Assembly (NCBI GenBank): GCA_022457155.1
Contig: JAJGOT010000049.1
Span: 1,176,001 to 1,240,000 of the forward strand
Origin: Cladopsammia gracilis
Taxonomy: Eukaryota; Cnidaria; Anthozoa; Scleractinia; Dendrophylliidae
DNA length: 64,000 nt
Direction of reading: 5' to 3'
Of this stretch, positions 10,301 through 25,300 are shown one piece after another. The notes under the pieces are model-generated. The model was not told the DNA's origin. It was given only the letters and a program-made list of their open reading frames with translations, and did not search any database. Made by a program: the position numbers and the translations under genes. Every line of letters begins with the position of its first letter. Position 1 is the stretch's first letter.

Positions 10301-13300
10301 CTTAGACAAGAGACTTTACTCCACACTGTCTCTCTCCACCCAGGTGTATAAATGAGTAACGGCGACAAAATGCTGGGGGTAACCCTGCGATGGACTAGCA
10401 TCCCATCCAGGGGGGAGTAGCAATATTCCTGGTTGCTTCATGCTACAGAAACCAGGTTAAGCTCCGGCCGTGTGGGCCATCGTGGCTCGTGTGCGACTAT
10501 CCATTACAGGCTGCAGTTTATAGTAAAATATGGGTGATTGGTCCCAACGGGCATTTATGTTTTAAGACAACCAATGAGAAAGAGTCCTTTTTACTTACCC
10601 TATTTCCCCCTTTTCTTTCCTTGTGTACCTAATATACTCATTTTCTATCGCAACATCTCATTTTTAAGCTGAGGCGGTGAATCTTTTTTAAACTTTGCTA
10701 TCTTTCGAAAATGGTTAAGTCCAAACTTTTGAAATGAAAAAAGAAGCGTCGGTCAGACGGTTTCCCAATATTGCGGAATTTTGTATATTTAAATATCACT
10801 GAAAAATTGCTCCCATCGAAGAAAACGCACAAACATCTGCGGTTAACGTTACTTTTATGCTTTGCTAACGTCAAAAAATATCGGGTGAAAAGCTTATATG
10901 TTCGAGGGCGCACAACTTAGTAAAGCTTGCGTCAATAGTGCGCTTGCAGCGAAAAACTATAGGGAGTCACCTTAGGTGTTAAAACGTGATAGCAGTTAAA
11001 TGAGGACACTAAAATAATAAAAAAAGTAAATTATAAAATAAATTAAAATAAATTCTACGTCACATGCCCCAACCAACAATCCCAAATCTACATTGTTTGC
11101 ATATTTTGAATCAGAACTGTAATAAGAATTGTCAAAAACTACATAAGATACAGTTTTTGCATGAATCGTTCACTAACTGATTATAAGATCCACTTTCCTT
11201 ATTGCTCTGATCTGAACGCGTCGAGTGATGGTATGTTCCTTACATCGGATCCAATTTTGCTCCAAATTAAAGGGCCTAGGTACCTATGGTGTTTTGTGAT
11301 AGAAGAAACGTTTTGTTCAGCCTGCGCAAAACTGGACATTGGCCAGATGTTTGGATCTCGAGTCTTTTGTGGCTTCTATTGGAAGCAACTGTAACTTAAA
11401 TGTTGAATATTTCAGATGGTCTAATATAATGCTGAAAACCCAGGATGGAAGTACAGTATGCATCGAAGCAAACCTGCCTTCAAATACAGCACGGTATACT
11501 ATATGTTATGCGTTAAGTTAGTAAGACTTCATTGCTTTTTCAAGAGGAAAGCTACATCGTCCACCAGTAATTTTTCGTGCAGCTACCTTATATTTAGATG
11601 AAATTGGACTCTTGAAATGTTGGTTTTGATAAAACCAACACTCGAGCAAACTGACTAAACCACAAGTAATAGTAAGCCTGGGATTCGTATCCGGAGTTGG
11701 TGACTAACTGGCCGTTTAGTACCCTGAAAAATGACTCAGATTAGCTTTCTTCCCCCAACTTTAAAAAAACAATCCCTTAAAGTACCAGTTGGATCAAATT
11801 TTGACTTGTTGATTTTTGGAATATTTCGAAGGGAAACCGTGTGTTTACTTACCTCTCCACACCGTTTTTATTTAGAGCACGGACGAGTAAGCTTTTTTCC
11901 GACCTCGCATTCACTTTTCGCATTTTCACGGCCAACATGTTCCTGAAGAAAAGCTCACCAGCTCTCTGTGACGTCAAAGGAAGACAAGAAAATTCAAATG
12001 AGTAACTTACAGAACAATTTGCCCGAGCTAAAACCTGTTCGTTTCGACAGTTTTTCCGAATTATTAAGGTAAAAAAATCCAGATCTAGATGTGTTTTGTA
12101 TGGATGTCAGAAAGAGGCTGATAGAAATGCAGCAATTTCGCTACACAATTCGACAATAGCACGCCCAAATTATGCATTGTTTTTCTGTCAGACACATTCT
12201 GACAGTGATATATCCATTTATGACGTCATAATAACGTCATCTTAGTTGTTATGACAAGTTTTTACCGCCTTACTGGAGACTACGCTTCACCGTTGCTACA
12301 GGACCTATATTTGCTAAAGCTGAGAAGTCAGTTGATGCTCATTTGTGCTTGTGCTCATATTTCAGTTCACCTTATCGGATTCACATTGGCGGTATGCACC
12401 AGAAACACGGTAAGGACGTGAAATTGAATATTAGTCACCTTGCGTATCGTATCTTTCATTATCATATAAACTTCACTGAAATACATGGATTTCTCCCACC
12501 GTGGAAAACATTATATACTGACACATGTGGAGATATCAATTTTATTTTCACTGCTGAAGAGTGAAGGATAACAATTTCTTTACGTTACTTAGCTACAATG
12601 TTTGCCGTTTTTAAGTGTCGATCCTGGACATTCAGCTTTGTGTAAAAAAAAAATTCCTGTCGCCCCTTTGAAATCGAAAGTTCCCGTTCAAATCACTGAA
12701 GTCGAGACTTTTCGATTGGACCGTTAATCTCGGGGGACCGGAAATTGACGTTACTTACGGGAAGCCTTTACTTTCGGGGGAGCCACGCGTTACTTTCTGA
12801 ACTCTACGGTATTTGCGGAAATCGGCACAAACATGTGAGAATCTTGACTAACTGTTACGGTTTGCCTATCTACTGAAGTGTTCCAATGCTTTTGGGAAAC
12901 CTTCAGAAATCGTATAAATTTTGAGAACTTTGATAATGATAAAAAAAATATGAAACTCAGCTTACTGAAAAAGGGTTATTTATGGCGAAAATATTCATAA
13001 TATGAAAATATTCATAATATGAAAATATTCATATGCATATGAATATAATATAATATGCATAATATGCATAATATGCATAATTTGCATAATTTGCATATGC
13101 ATATGCATATTCATAACATGCATATGCTTGAACATGCATTACCAGAGACCATTTCCTATTCTACTAGTCTACCCCAGTAAATCTGTACATTGTATAATGT
13201 TGTTTCCTTTTAGCAACCATTCAAACTAGTAAAACGTAATTTATATCAAATTCCAGGTGACGAGGAAATCTTTGCGGACGTGCTTGGCCGGGTTGCTGAC

Positions 13301-16300
13301 AAGTTTATCAGGTAACTAAATTAAAATCGACTACCTTTCTTTTAGTTCGCTAGCTTTAAACTCGTATGAACCTGCAGTAATTTCAATGTATAAAGCATCT
13401 ACCAGTGCACAATACTTGTATCATGTACTAGATGTTTTAATGCATTTATTAGGGACAAAATTCTGTAACACACGTTTCAATTTTCGTCAGTAGTGACATC
13501 CAAATATGGGTGAGTGTGGTAACTTACCAGAGTTTAATGGGGTTACAGAAATGTCTAGCCATCTCCCTAATGCAGATAGCTATCCTCCATTACCTGGCTG
13601 AAGTCGAGCTAGTAAATGTGCTTCTTTTGTTATTTTCTTATTATTCGCAGTACCTTTACGGTGTCTCAGCTAAAATCCGAACTGACCAAACAGCTGTCGC
13701 ACTTGGAAAAGAAAGTAGAAGGTAAGAAGTCTAGTGAAATCCACCAACTGGTTAGATTGCTTCCCTGATATCGATGGTTAGATGCCGAAGAGTCGTGTAA
13801 CTGGAACCTGACACCGGACGTAAACATCCGCATGTTTTCTATGCAATGTTCGAACGTTTAATACAACGAATATGTTTAATTCAAATTGGTGAAGCCATTT
13901 GACTGTTTGACTTGAGGGTAGACTAAATGAATAACGCTTTTTATTTCGTGAATACACGAAGCGTAATGAACGAGTTATAGTAGACGGGGACAAATATGCA
14001 AATTTTCACTCCTTCCTTCCATCGGCTGTAAACTCTTATTGATAATTCCGCTGACCAATGAATAAGGCTTGGAGCTATGGAGGATTTCAAATGGAATGTT
14101 GTTTATAAATTATTAATGTTGCGCTGTGTTTATAAAAGTTCAAAATTAACCAAATTTTGTTTCGCTGAATTAAAAATATGTCTTAGCGACAGAAGCGTTA
14201 TACAAATACGCATTGTTCGAAATACTTCAGAGAACTAGATAATGTGATCTTTTAAATATGTTTACTCATTTATTCTTTGACTTTAAACTCAGTATGGAAA
14301 ATTAAAACCTATCTGCGGATTTCAATGGATTTTCGAAAAGCTAGGTAAACGCTAAATCTCGGAAAATGTTGTTTTTAAATGTGTAGCCTGCGATCAAGCT
14401 CTCGGGCTCGGGGCATAAACCAAATTTGTATCTGAAACACGCAATGTCTTAGCGTGACACAAATACACATGAGAGCTGGGTAACGTAATGTTTTAAATTT
14501 GTTTACTTATCAATTCTTTCACTGCTCTGTGAAACAACACCGCTGTTTATCAAAGTTCTCAACGAACTTAACGCTTTACGTCATTCAGTAATCTCATTTA
14601 ACATATTGCACATTTATGTCACACTAAGACATTTTTTTGTAATTCATCGTTTCCGTAATAAAAATGCTTCATTTGAACTTATACAAATGACTCCCGTTCC
14701 GCCATCCATCAAGTATAAAAAAGTGTTCCATATTCACGAGTTAGCTCATAGGGGCCTTTTTTAATATTATATCTAATTAAATGTGAATTAAGAAATCTAA
14801 GAGAATTTGCCGACTTTGTCTCAGTAGCACGCAAACTGTAAAGTTCAAGCCCAAACTAATGTTTCACCGAAAACATAATTTGACAAAAAGGATCGAAATC
14901 CACCAATGGATGAACGGGGCTTAAGTATTCCCAAGAGAAAATACCCTATCCTAACCCAAAGCTAGTCGGTTTAGCACATGGTTTTGTAAAAGCCAGTATA
15001 AACTTCCTTTATAAAATCGACTTATTATTTTTATATTATTTGTTGCTACAAGTCGAGGCTCTAAAGGCCATAGAAATGCAGCGCTTGAGCGCGGAGATCA
15101 CGGAAATACGGGAACAGATCCGCCAGGATAGGTAATTTAATCATTCTTTATACTTTTCCGTACGAAGTGTGTGGTCGTTTTTCTGTGTACGAAGTGTGTC
15201 GTGGTTGAGTGTTTCAAAGCACCATGTAAATCAGAGAGACCCCTTTGATGCCAGCCTAAGCTGAATGGGCCACCCTATATTAAATATAGTTATCTGTATG
15301 TCAGCAAACAGTATCATTACTGTTTGAACAAACAGAGATGCATGAATAAATTACAAATGGTTCTGTTTTGTTTAAAGGTACCAGTGACTAGTGCTCATTA
15401 AACTAGAAAGTTAAACGTCCCTTTTGATGGCATAAAAGAAACGGCACCATAAGATAGGACTTTTGAACCGCTTTCGTTTAAGTAGTCACATTGTTGGATT
15501 TCATCCACAGACTCAAAGTTAGAACCACCTTGTATAGCATAATAAACAGTACCACAACAACGTACTTCGCAATAGCTTTTATTTTAAACACGAAGTTCCG
15601 GTATAAGAGGAGCCTGGCCTGGCCATTCTCACCTCCACTCGTCAATCAACCACTGAAGCATTAACAACTGACAAAAAAAAAATGCGTCATTACTAAGACC
15701 ATTGCTAACACAATTTGGAAAAACTTTATGAAAGTTATATCAGAAGTCTTCATGAACTTCTATTTCTTTTTTTTTTTATTTTGCTTAGGTAAAATCTCTT
15801 TGTTTAATTAGATTTTTGAAGCAAATTATATTTAAAGGACGTGCAAGTTAACCACGTTTTGTGACTGAAAGACGCCTTCATTTGCACTTCACACCCAAAC
15901 GGTGTGAAATGGGGGAGGAGCTAAGCCTTTTATACGGGAACTTCGTGTTTAATGGTCACAATGTTGACCCTTCATCCACAGACTCAAAAGTTAGAACCAC
16001 ATTGTACAACATAAGTTAAGTCCCGTTCAATAGCTACATTTTAAATGGTCATACGGTAACATTCCAGCTTAACCCTATTTTGCCTGGTGGGGGCACAAAG
16101 TGCCCGCGCTAATCAACATAAATAACTTTTTAATATGAAATAAAACGCCATCAAACGCCATCGTGACTTTTCCTAAAATTTATCTGGCAACAATTTGGTA
16201 TGACATTTTTTGATCACGTGACTTGATGTTCCCATGGCAACAAGATTTTGACAGCCACGATTTTTGAAATTAGCGTTTTTTTACCTTTAAATGAAAAAAT

Positions 16301-19300
16301 AGAACGCGTTTACCGATATATTTTTTACATTTGTTGTGTCATTTAGCAGTTCTTTATTGGTTATGATTAATTTTAAGTAAATTTGGATAGTTTTATGACA
16401 TTTTGGAGAAATCGAACATGGTGGATTCAAGATGGCGACTGTCTTGAACTAATGACGTAATTACCACGTTATATGTCGTCATCGTCCCATTTTGTGGACC
16501 GCAAAGGAAACAGTTTTAGACTTGCTGTATACTCTCAAACTTTAGACAAACTTTAGACAAACTTGAAATAATAAACAGAAGGTCCTGCTCATCAATAGCT
16601 TTATTTTGGGTGGTCACGTTGTAGGAAAGGGTGAACCTTACATCTTTTTTTAACCTAGAATCACCTGGCAAGCTATACAAGATAACGTGACAAACAAGAA
16701 TAAGAAAGGAAGAAAGCTGAGTATTTCTCGGCCGATGCCAAACTTTGTAAAGGTAAGTAGATAAGATGAAGAGGTGTCAGATTCATGCCCCTGTCCCTGT
16801 TGTTTGTTGTAACAAAAAAACTGTCGAAAACAACGGTAACCAACCAGAACGAGCATAGTGTTCTTATAACTAAAAGGAGGAAAACAATACTTCCATTTTT
16901 GGCGTGCTAGAAAACTTCAGGAGTTGGAAATTGTCTTTGTTCAACAAGTATTTTAACATTTGCATTCGCATCAACTTTGACATTTGCAATGATATCTTTT
17001 TTGATAACAAACATTAACAGTGACACTAAAATTGAAACTAATATTAATACTGACATTCATATTGACATTCATCTTGACAATGCATTTACATTCATAATAA
17101 CAATGAAATTGACACTAAAATCCTGTTGATATTGACATGGACATTCATACTGACAATGACATTAACATAGACATTAATATTAACAATGAACCTGACATTC
17201 AGACTGACATTGACACGGATAACCATATTAATTATGGCATTGACAGTTAGATTGCACCTGACTTTCATAGTGACATTAACATGAAAATTCCTGTTGACCT
17301 TCACACGGACATCTATTAAAAAAACATTTTGACAGTGATATTCATATGAACCTTGTTCTTGATTGTCAAAATTATTGACAGGGACATTCATTCATTCATT
17401 CATTTATTTTGCCATTAATCATAAATACAACAACAGTATACAGAAATTTATAATACGTACATTAAAGACAAAATACACTATTAACAATCGCATTCATATT
17501 ACTGTATGCCCTGACTTTCATACTGACATTGACATGGAAATTCCTGTTGACCTTCAGTCACACCGACATTTATAATGACAACAACATTGACACTGACATT
17601 CATATTAACATTCACTTTCATACTGACAATGACATGGAAATTCAAGCATTTTAAGACCTGAGTTTAAAGTGTGTTCGGAAAATATGATTGACACTTAACG
17701 TCTTCCGCTAGACTGCCTAGAATAGAATGAAATTTTCCCTGAATGGTAACGTCAACGTCTTCGTTTGTTTTAAGGCAAAAGTTTGGTCACATGACATGAC
17801 AGTAAATCAACATTCAAAAACTCCGCAAACTGGCGATACGCCAGTGAATTTTCTTCTATAGTTAAATAAATTAGGTTTTTCCGATGGAGGTTTAACATAT
17901 TTAACCTTCGACGTTTAAAATTATTGTCCTCGAGTTTTAAAATTATAGTTATAAATATTCAAGGTGTATTTTGGACTTAAAGATGGCCTTTGTCTTCACT
18001 AAAACAAAATTTAGAGAACGCTTGAATTACAATCATTACAAATGTTGAGGGCTGGAAATATTTAATATACATCAGAAAAGTGTTTTTATTTGTTTTCTCT
18101 TAAACTCTTTAACAATTCGTCATATATTTGCTATATTAAGAAAAATGCTATATGATATATGATGCTATATACTATAGTTCATTATAGCGGAGCACTCGCC
18201 GGGCCAAAGGCCCGGCTGCGCAGCCCCATACTCATAGCGGAGCCCACGGGCCGAAGGCCCAGCGGAGCACCATACTCATAGAACCTATGCCCGTCATTTT
18301 TCATGGTCATGGCTAGCGGAATGTTTCGCGGGCGCACGTGTGCCCGGGCTCCGCCGTCGCCAGGGCGCCCTGGCCGTCGCGCAGCGCTAGCTCACGGGCG
18401 CGTATGACGTCGCAAAACATGCGCGTATGACGTCATGTTGAAACCAAAGCGAGGCTTTATTTTTCGCGCGGTTACACGGCTGAATGTTACGTCAGCTGGG
18501 AAAACACTTTGATGTTTTGCTGTGTTTACTGAGCGGGTTTAAATTAAAGTCGTTATTTTCCTGCATTTTTTGGTGGTTTGCTACTCAAGACAGGGATACT
18601 AATTAACGCATACTCAGAAGCCGCTTTAGTGGAAAAAGAAGAGCTTTCAGGGATAAAATCTTGCTTCGAGGAACTATATACATTTTTAGCAATGCGAGAG
18701 ATGGGTTCGTTTTACGGATTTCAGCACCAAAGCGGAGATTTAAAGAATTTCCAAGGATAGTAGTCGCCGGAGGGACTTAAATGTAAAACAAATTACATTT
18801 TCCGATGGGAATTTATCTTGATATCAATCTGTGATTGACTTTTTGTTTGTGTTCTCGTTAGGTTTGGAGAATTGTTTTTAAACGTGTAGCTTAAATTCAG
18901 TTGTATTAATTTCTTGAATTTCATCGAAGACACGGCTCGGACTCGATGCGCGTTTTGCTTTTTGCTTTTAAACATAAACTAATGAAGATTTGAATAAAAT
19001 TTTTCGAAAGAAGATTGTGTTGTCCATTTTTATGTGTTTGTTCATTCATTACATAGATTAAAAAGCGATTTTATGTAAACAAAACAAGACTTAGATTTTA
19101 TACTCGCGTCGCCTTATGCAAATATGTTTGCGTAGTTTTGCAATTTTGATTTCCAAATCAGTTTCTCGGGCATTTTTTGACAAGCAACAAGTGTATTTTA
19201 TTCGGAAAATAGTCGTAATACAGTACTTACCCGCTTATAAGAACCTGCAATTTAAGAACCTGTTAGCCTAAAAATATCAATTTAGACTCCATTTACATAA

Positions 19301-22300
19301 GAACCTATTTAGCCTAAAATTTGAAACAGGTTCTTATAGAAAGGTTCTTATAGAAATTAACCTAAAAAAATCTTCATGCAAAAAGACCTGACTCAAAAGT
19401 AGTGAACTTGAACATGTATATGTTGTAGTTAATTTTTTATTTCAGGTAATTTTTGTTTTTCCTTTGTTTCAAATTCATTAGCATATATTACCATACCCAA
19501 AAACAATGGAAAAACATTAGATATATATCATTAAATCAACTTTTAGCCTGATACTGAGAATTAAAATATCTGCTAAAATGGGTCATGGTCACATACTGTC
19601 TAAAGGCCAGGCCTGTTTTGGCATTAAATTAATATACATGCCACCTTTCTACCATTCACAGGTGTATAATATATTTCTCATTAAATAAGAACCTATTTAA
19701 GAACCTGCGTAGCCTAAAATTCCACTAAGCACCATTTACATAAGAACCCGTTTAGGCTAAATTTGAAAAAAATGGGTTCTTATAAGCGGGTAAGTACTGT
19801 AATTATTCTATTAGACGGAGAAAAAGTTCTTTTTGTGGACTTTTGTACGGTCTAAATGTACTGTGCAGACGGTCGGGTAATAAGCTTAAGCTCACTGTTT
19901 TTGAGAATTGCTAAAATTGAAAAATAGTCCGGTCGTCAATCTTAATTCCGACATTTCACCTAAGTTAAGTTTCATCTTAGTTAAGCTAGTTCAGAGGGTA
20001 TTCAGAGGGCAACGCTGTTAGGCTAAGCCTAACTATATATATTAGAACCTATGCCCGTCATTTTTCATGGTCATGGCTAGCGGAATGTTTCGCGGGCGCG
20101 CGTGTGCCCGCCGTCCGCCGATGTCGCGCAGGACCGGACTACTGTAGCTCCGTCGCGCAGGACTAGCTCGCGGGCGCGTATGACGTGGCGAAACATGCGC
20201 GTACGACGTCATGTTGAAACCAAAGCGAGGCCTTTTTTCGCGCGGTTACACGGCCGAATGTCACGTCAGCTGGGAAAACACTTCAGTGATGTTTTGCTGT
20301 GTTTATTGAGCGGAGGAAACGGTTTAAAGTTTCACATTTTTCAAACAGTGGTCGACCGCATTTGAGGCTTCGAAACTCTGCAAATCAAGCCGATTTGGAG
20401 GAATATACAGCTAAATGCTTATTTTTAAACCGGGAGATGTTTGTTTTTTACGGATTTCAGAACCAGAAGCGGAGATTTGAATTTCCAAGCAAGTGAGGGA
20501 CTTAACGGTAAAACAGATTACATTTTTCGATGGGAATTTATCTTGATATCAATCTGTGATTGACTTTTTCTTTGTGTTCTCGTTAGTTTTTATAAACGTA
20601 TAGCTTAAATGACCTTAAATTCAGTTGTATTAATTTCTTGAATTTCATCGAAAACACGGCTCGGCCTCGATCGCGATATAAATGGTACGCGTTTTGCTTT
20701 TAAAAAAACATAAACTAATGGAGATTTGAATAAATTTTTTCGAAAGAAGATTGTGTTGTCTATTTTTATGTGTTTGTTCATTCATTACATAGATTGAAAA
20801 GCGATTTTATGTAAACAAAACAAGACTTAAATTTTATACTCGCGTCGCCTAATGCAAATATGTTTGTGTATTTTTGCAATTTTTATTTCCAAATCAGTTT
20901 CTCGGGCATTGTTTGACAAGCAACAAATGTAGTTTATTCGGAAAATAGTCGCAATGGTTATTCTAAACGGAGAAAAGGTTGTTTTTGTGAACTTTTGTAC
21001 GGTCTAAATGTACTGTGCAGACGGTCGGGTAATACTGTTTTTGAGAATTGCTAAAATTGAAAACTAGCCCGGTCGTCAATCTTAATTCTTGTGTTTCCGA
21101 CCTTTTAAAGTTTCATCTTAGTTAAGCTTGTTCAGAGGGTCTTCAGTGGGCTTCGCTGTTAGGCTAAGCCTAACTATATATATTACTTATGTTGAGGACG
21201 ATAAGATCTTTACATGTGCCAAATTTCAATTCAGTTCCATTTATCACAAATAAACTGTTTTTCCTGGTTAAAGCACTTGACCCAGGCCTTAAACTAGGGG
21301 CTGTTGATCTTCACACGGACATTGATAATGACAACAACATTGACACACAGACATTCATATTGAAATTGTTCTTCACTTTTTATACTGATATTGACTTGAA
21401 AATTCATATTAACAAATACAATGGCAATTGCATTCATATTGATATTGACCCTGACATTTATACTGACATTGACATGGCAATTCCTGTTGACTTTCACACG
21501 GACATTTATTGTGACAACGACAACGCCACTAACATTTATATTAAGATTTGATTTTTATATTGACATTGACACGGACACGGACGTTCCGGTTGACAATGAC
21601 ACGAGGAAAAACTAAATAGTAAGGCTTGGTTAATCCATCTTTAGACCATTTAATTGATGATTATTTGCAGTACACACTTTCCCAGACAACCGTGGAACAG
21701 CTCAAGGAGCCAATTTTCAACATTTGGCATTGGGAACCTAATGAGGTATCGTGCAGTTTTTTCTTTCAGCCAACCGAGCTTAGAAGTAAATAGTTCCTTG
21801 CCCAATTACCCGTTACATACCTCGCCATCTTTCCGGTGACGTAATATATGCTTCACATTTTGCTGAAGTAGCTACGAATGCAAGGGCCCTGAGATCTGGA
21901 AATAATACTGTAAATATATTAAAGAAAAAAGTCTGATATGATACCTGCTTTCTCCAAGTGGAAGTTGTCGAGATATCTTAACAATAGTATGGCCTCTATG
22001 CAAAAAGCTATGGCCGGTGCGCCAGTGGCCTAATTAAGAGAAATCTCGTGACGTACGTAGATTGGCGTGATTAACATTCTCCACTACAACTTACTATAAC
22101 ACGATGATTTGGGCAATACAAACGTTTTAAAAGGTTTTTTTTGGCGAGAATAAATGACATGGGATTCATCCCATTTGACAAGCCAGAATTTCAAATTTCG
22201 CTGTTTGATCATTGCTGTTTTGGCCACAGTCTAAAATTGGCAAATATTATGTTGTCGCTTGTTACGCGTTTTCTAGCTCAGTTTTTGAAGTGCTCGGCCT

Positions 22301-25300
22301 CTTAGCTTGACACCCTGCGCTGGCTGTTCGTGTAAAGAATAAAAGGTTACAGGGCATGACTTCAAGTAGTGCCTATTTGTAGGATCCAAAATTAGATTTT
22401 CCAAAACCAAATCCAACCTCGTTCCTAGACCCCATTCCATCTTGCCAACTATATGTTGAACACTCTCATGAAAATTCCATCACCACCCAGTCCGAAGTTC
22501 ACTTTCATGTTTCATCCAGATACACGTTCTCTTTTCAGATGTTGTCGTTGTTGGAGCATATGTACAATGACCTCGGTCTAACTGAATACTTTGAAATCAA
22601 CTCTGTTGTGTTAAGGAGTTTCTTGGTAAGCAAGTTATTATTTAATAACAACAGGTGGTTAATATACGCTTAAACCAAACGTCAACAACATACATACGCG
22701 TTAGCAAAGCAAAACAAGGATACTGTTTTTCTTCCAATGCATTTGAGCATTTTGAGAAGCAAAGCACTCCACAAAGAAAAATGAACAAAAATCTCGCTAT
22801 CACCGGTGTCGTCAAGGCGTCGTCAAGTTTTCTTCTCTTAACCATTAATGATCATAACTGAGATATGTCTGGAGGACTGAAAACGTTTCATAAAATTAGC
22901 CGTCCCATGGACGTGGGCGGCACGGTGGTGTAGTGGTTAGCGCGTCGGACTTTCAACCTGAAGGTCGGTGGTTCGAAGCCTGGTCTCTGCCGTCGTGTTG
23001 TTTCCTTAGACAAGAAATTTTACTCCACACTGTCTCTCTCCACCCAGGTGTATAAATGGCTACCGGCGACAAAATGCTGGGGGTAACCCTGCGATGGACT
23101 AGCCTCCCATCCAGGGGGGAGTAGCAATATTCCTAGTCGCTTCATGCTATAGAAACCGGGTTTAAGCTCCGGCCGTTATGAGCCTTCTAGGTCGGGTGCG
23201 CGACTTTACTTTTTTTTTACAGCCGTCCCATACCTCTTCTCTGACTTTTCTTGAGGGGAAGAGACGGATGTACACAGGCTCATAAAATTAACTCTTATTT
23301 TAGGGGCGCAAGGGTGTAGCCTGGCTACATATATTTCAAGCCATGTCGTTTCGGATCACTTGTGTCCTAACTCAGAGTAATACTGTTACAACGTTTGACG
23401 AAACTGCGATTGAAATAAAATGTCCATGAAAACGAGAAGTTTTAGGTCGTGTTCTATTGGGATCAACCATTTCAACCTAAACCGGCTTTGGTTGATTTGG
23501 TTGAGGTGTCCCAATAGAACACTTTTCAACCATTTTCGGTTTCAACCATTTCAACCAAATTCAGAGCTGGTTGAAATGGTTGATCAACCAAACCAACCGA
23601 AAACGGTTTTTTCGCAATAGAACACGAAAAAAATCCAACCAACCCAACCAACCGAAAATGGTTGATCCCAATAGAACACGGCCTTAAAGTGTGAAAACGT
23701 TATCTTTGTTTATGAAATCTTCACTTTTGTTTTGTAACTATAGGTGTCTATTCAGCAAAATTACAGAAACAATCCATTTCACAACTTTCGTCACTGCTTC
23801 TGCGTCACCCAGATGGTAAGAACTAAAGTTGAAGTGTTACGGTTATCTCTTCTGTTTGCGTTTGATGCCGTGAGCGCGATGCTTAACATTAATGTTTTCA
23901 ATAATTGATATTTCTTCTTTGAAACCAAGACGTATTTAAAGAGCCCGTCGACAGTGGTTTTAATATGTTTGGCACCATCAATTCTTGCTTCCGCAATACA
24001 ACGGTTGCTTTACTCCAACGATTCAGCTTGCAAAAATACAATTAGCCATTTTCGTGATGGCGTCGTTTACTACAGCTGCCAGAATCCTTCCGGTGTTTGT
24101 TTTCTCATGTTAATTAGGACTATTGCTATGTAACCTCCACTGGGATTACAAAATGTAAATAAGAAAGGAAAAAAGAACTGAATTCTGGTAGTTTTTATAA
24201 AATGACGTCATCGTAGAAATTACCTATTTGCTATTCTATCGGATCTTTCTGGAAGTTACAGAGCACGTCGTATTTCTATTGTTTGTGAGTTATTGCGTTT
24301 TAGCCTATTTTGGAGTTATATCATTTTCTGTGCATCGTTTGTCGGGCTGCTTGGCTACAAGCCAAGCCCAACTTTTAAATTCGTTCGTAAGAAAAGTGCC
24401 CTTTTCAAGTGACGTCATATCAGTTGACACAGCAACTTCAAGCTCATGGATGAATTGGATTTATTTACAACATAACAAAAAGGAAAATGACGAAACGAAA
24501 CATGTCAAGTAAAAGGAATTTAATTATTGCCGGATTTGGCGAGAGTTCCTTTCGATAATGATTTCGTTTTCTTTCTTTTCGAGCAACAGATCGATGGAAG
24601 TAATACAATTAAAGTTGACTTTGCATGCGCGAGTGATTGCGAAAGACTGATTAAAGGTTTCAAACGACGTAGTAACATGCGCGACGGATCACTTTGTGTG
24701 ACCGGAGAAGCGACTGTAAAATAAATCATAACAATTGAATTAATTCTTGTACCTTAGGGGCACTTACAAGACCCTTAAAGCCCGACTTCACTACTCGAAG
24801 AGTTCTTGTTTCAGGTCATCCGTGCTCCATTCCCCACAAATTAAAAATATTTTATCCTTATAATTGCATGTTGTATTGACCATTTTGTCTTATCACTTGA
24901 CCTGCATAGAGGCGGTGGGGGCGTCTTGCAGTTCTAGAGTATTATTCAACTTAAAATTTTTGAATTTGACTAAAGAAAAGACAATACTACATTTCTGTTC
25001 ATTGTTCTTAGATGTACTGCATCATTCATCTTTGCTCCCTACGAGATGTGCTTTCCAAGATGGACCTGCTTGTATTGATGACAGCCTGTGTTTGTCATGA
25101 TCTTGACCATCCGGGATTTAACAACACGTGAGTTGAAGGGCGCAGGACGTATCTGGCCAAAGGCTGACGATCCAAAACGTGTTTCAGTCAAACCTGTATT
25201 AAGTTGCCACTATATTAAGCTGACAGTGCGCGAAAAGTCATTGTTAATATCATTGTGTTAATATCCACTGTTAAGTGTACAGGGGGGCACCCTGTATTAA

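Noticed and set aside
21189..21551. A 120-codon open frame as a gene
   Set aside because: Most of it is translation of the GACATT minisatellite (Asp/Ile/Thr repeats), and long frames appear on the other strand as well.
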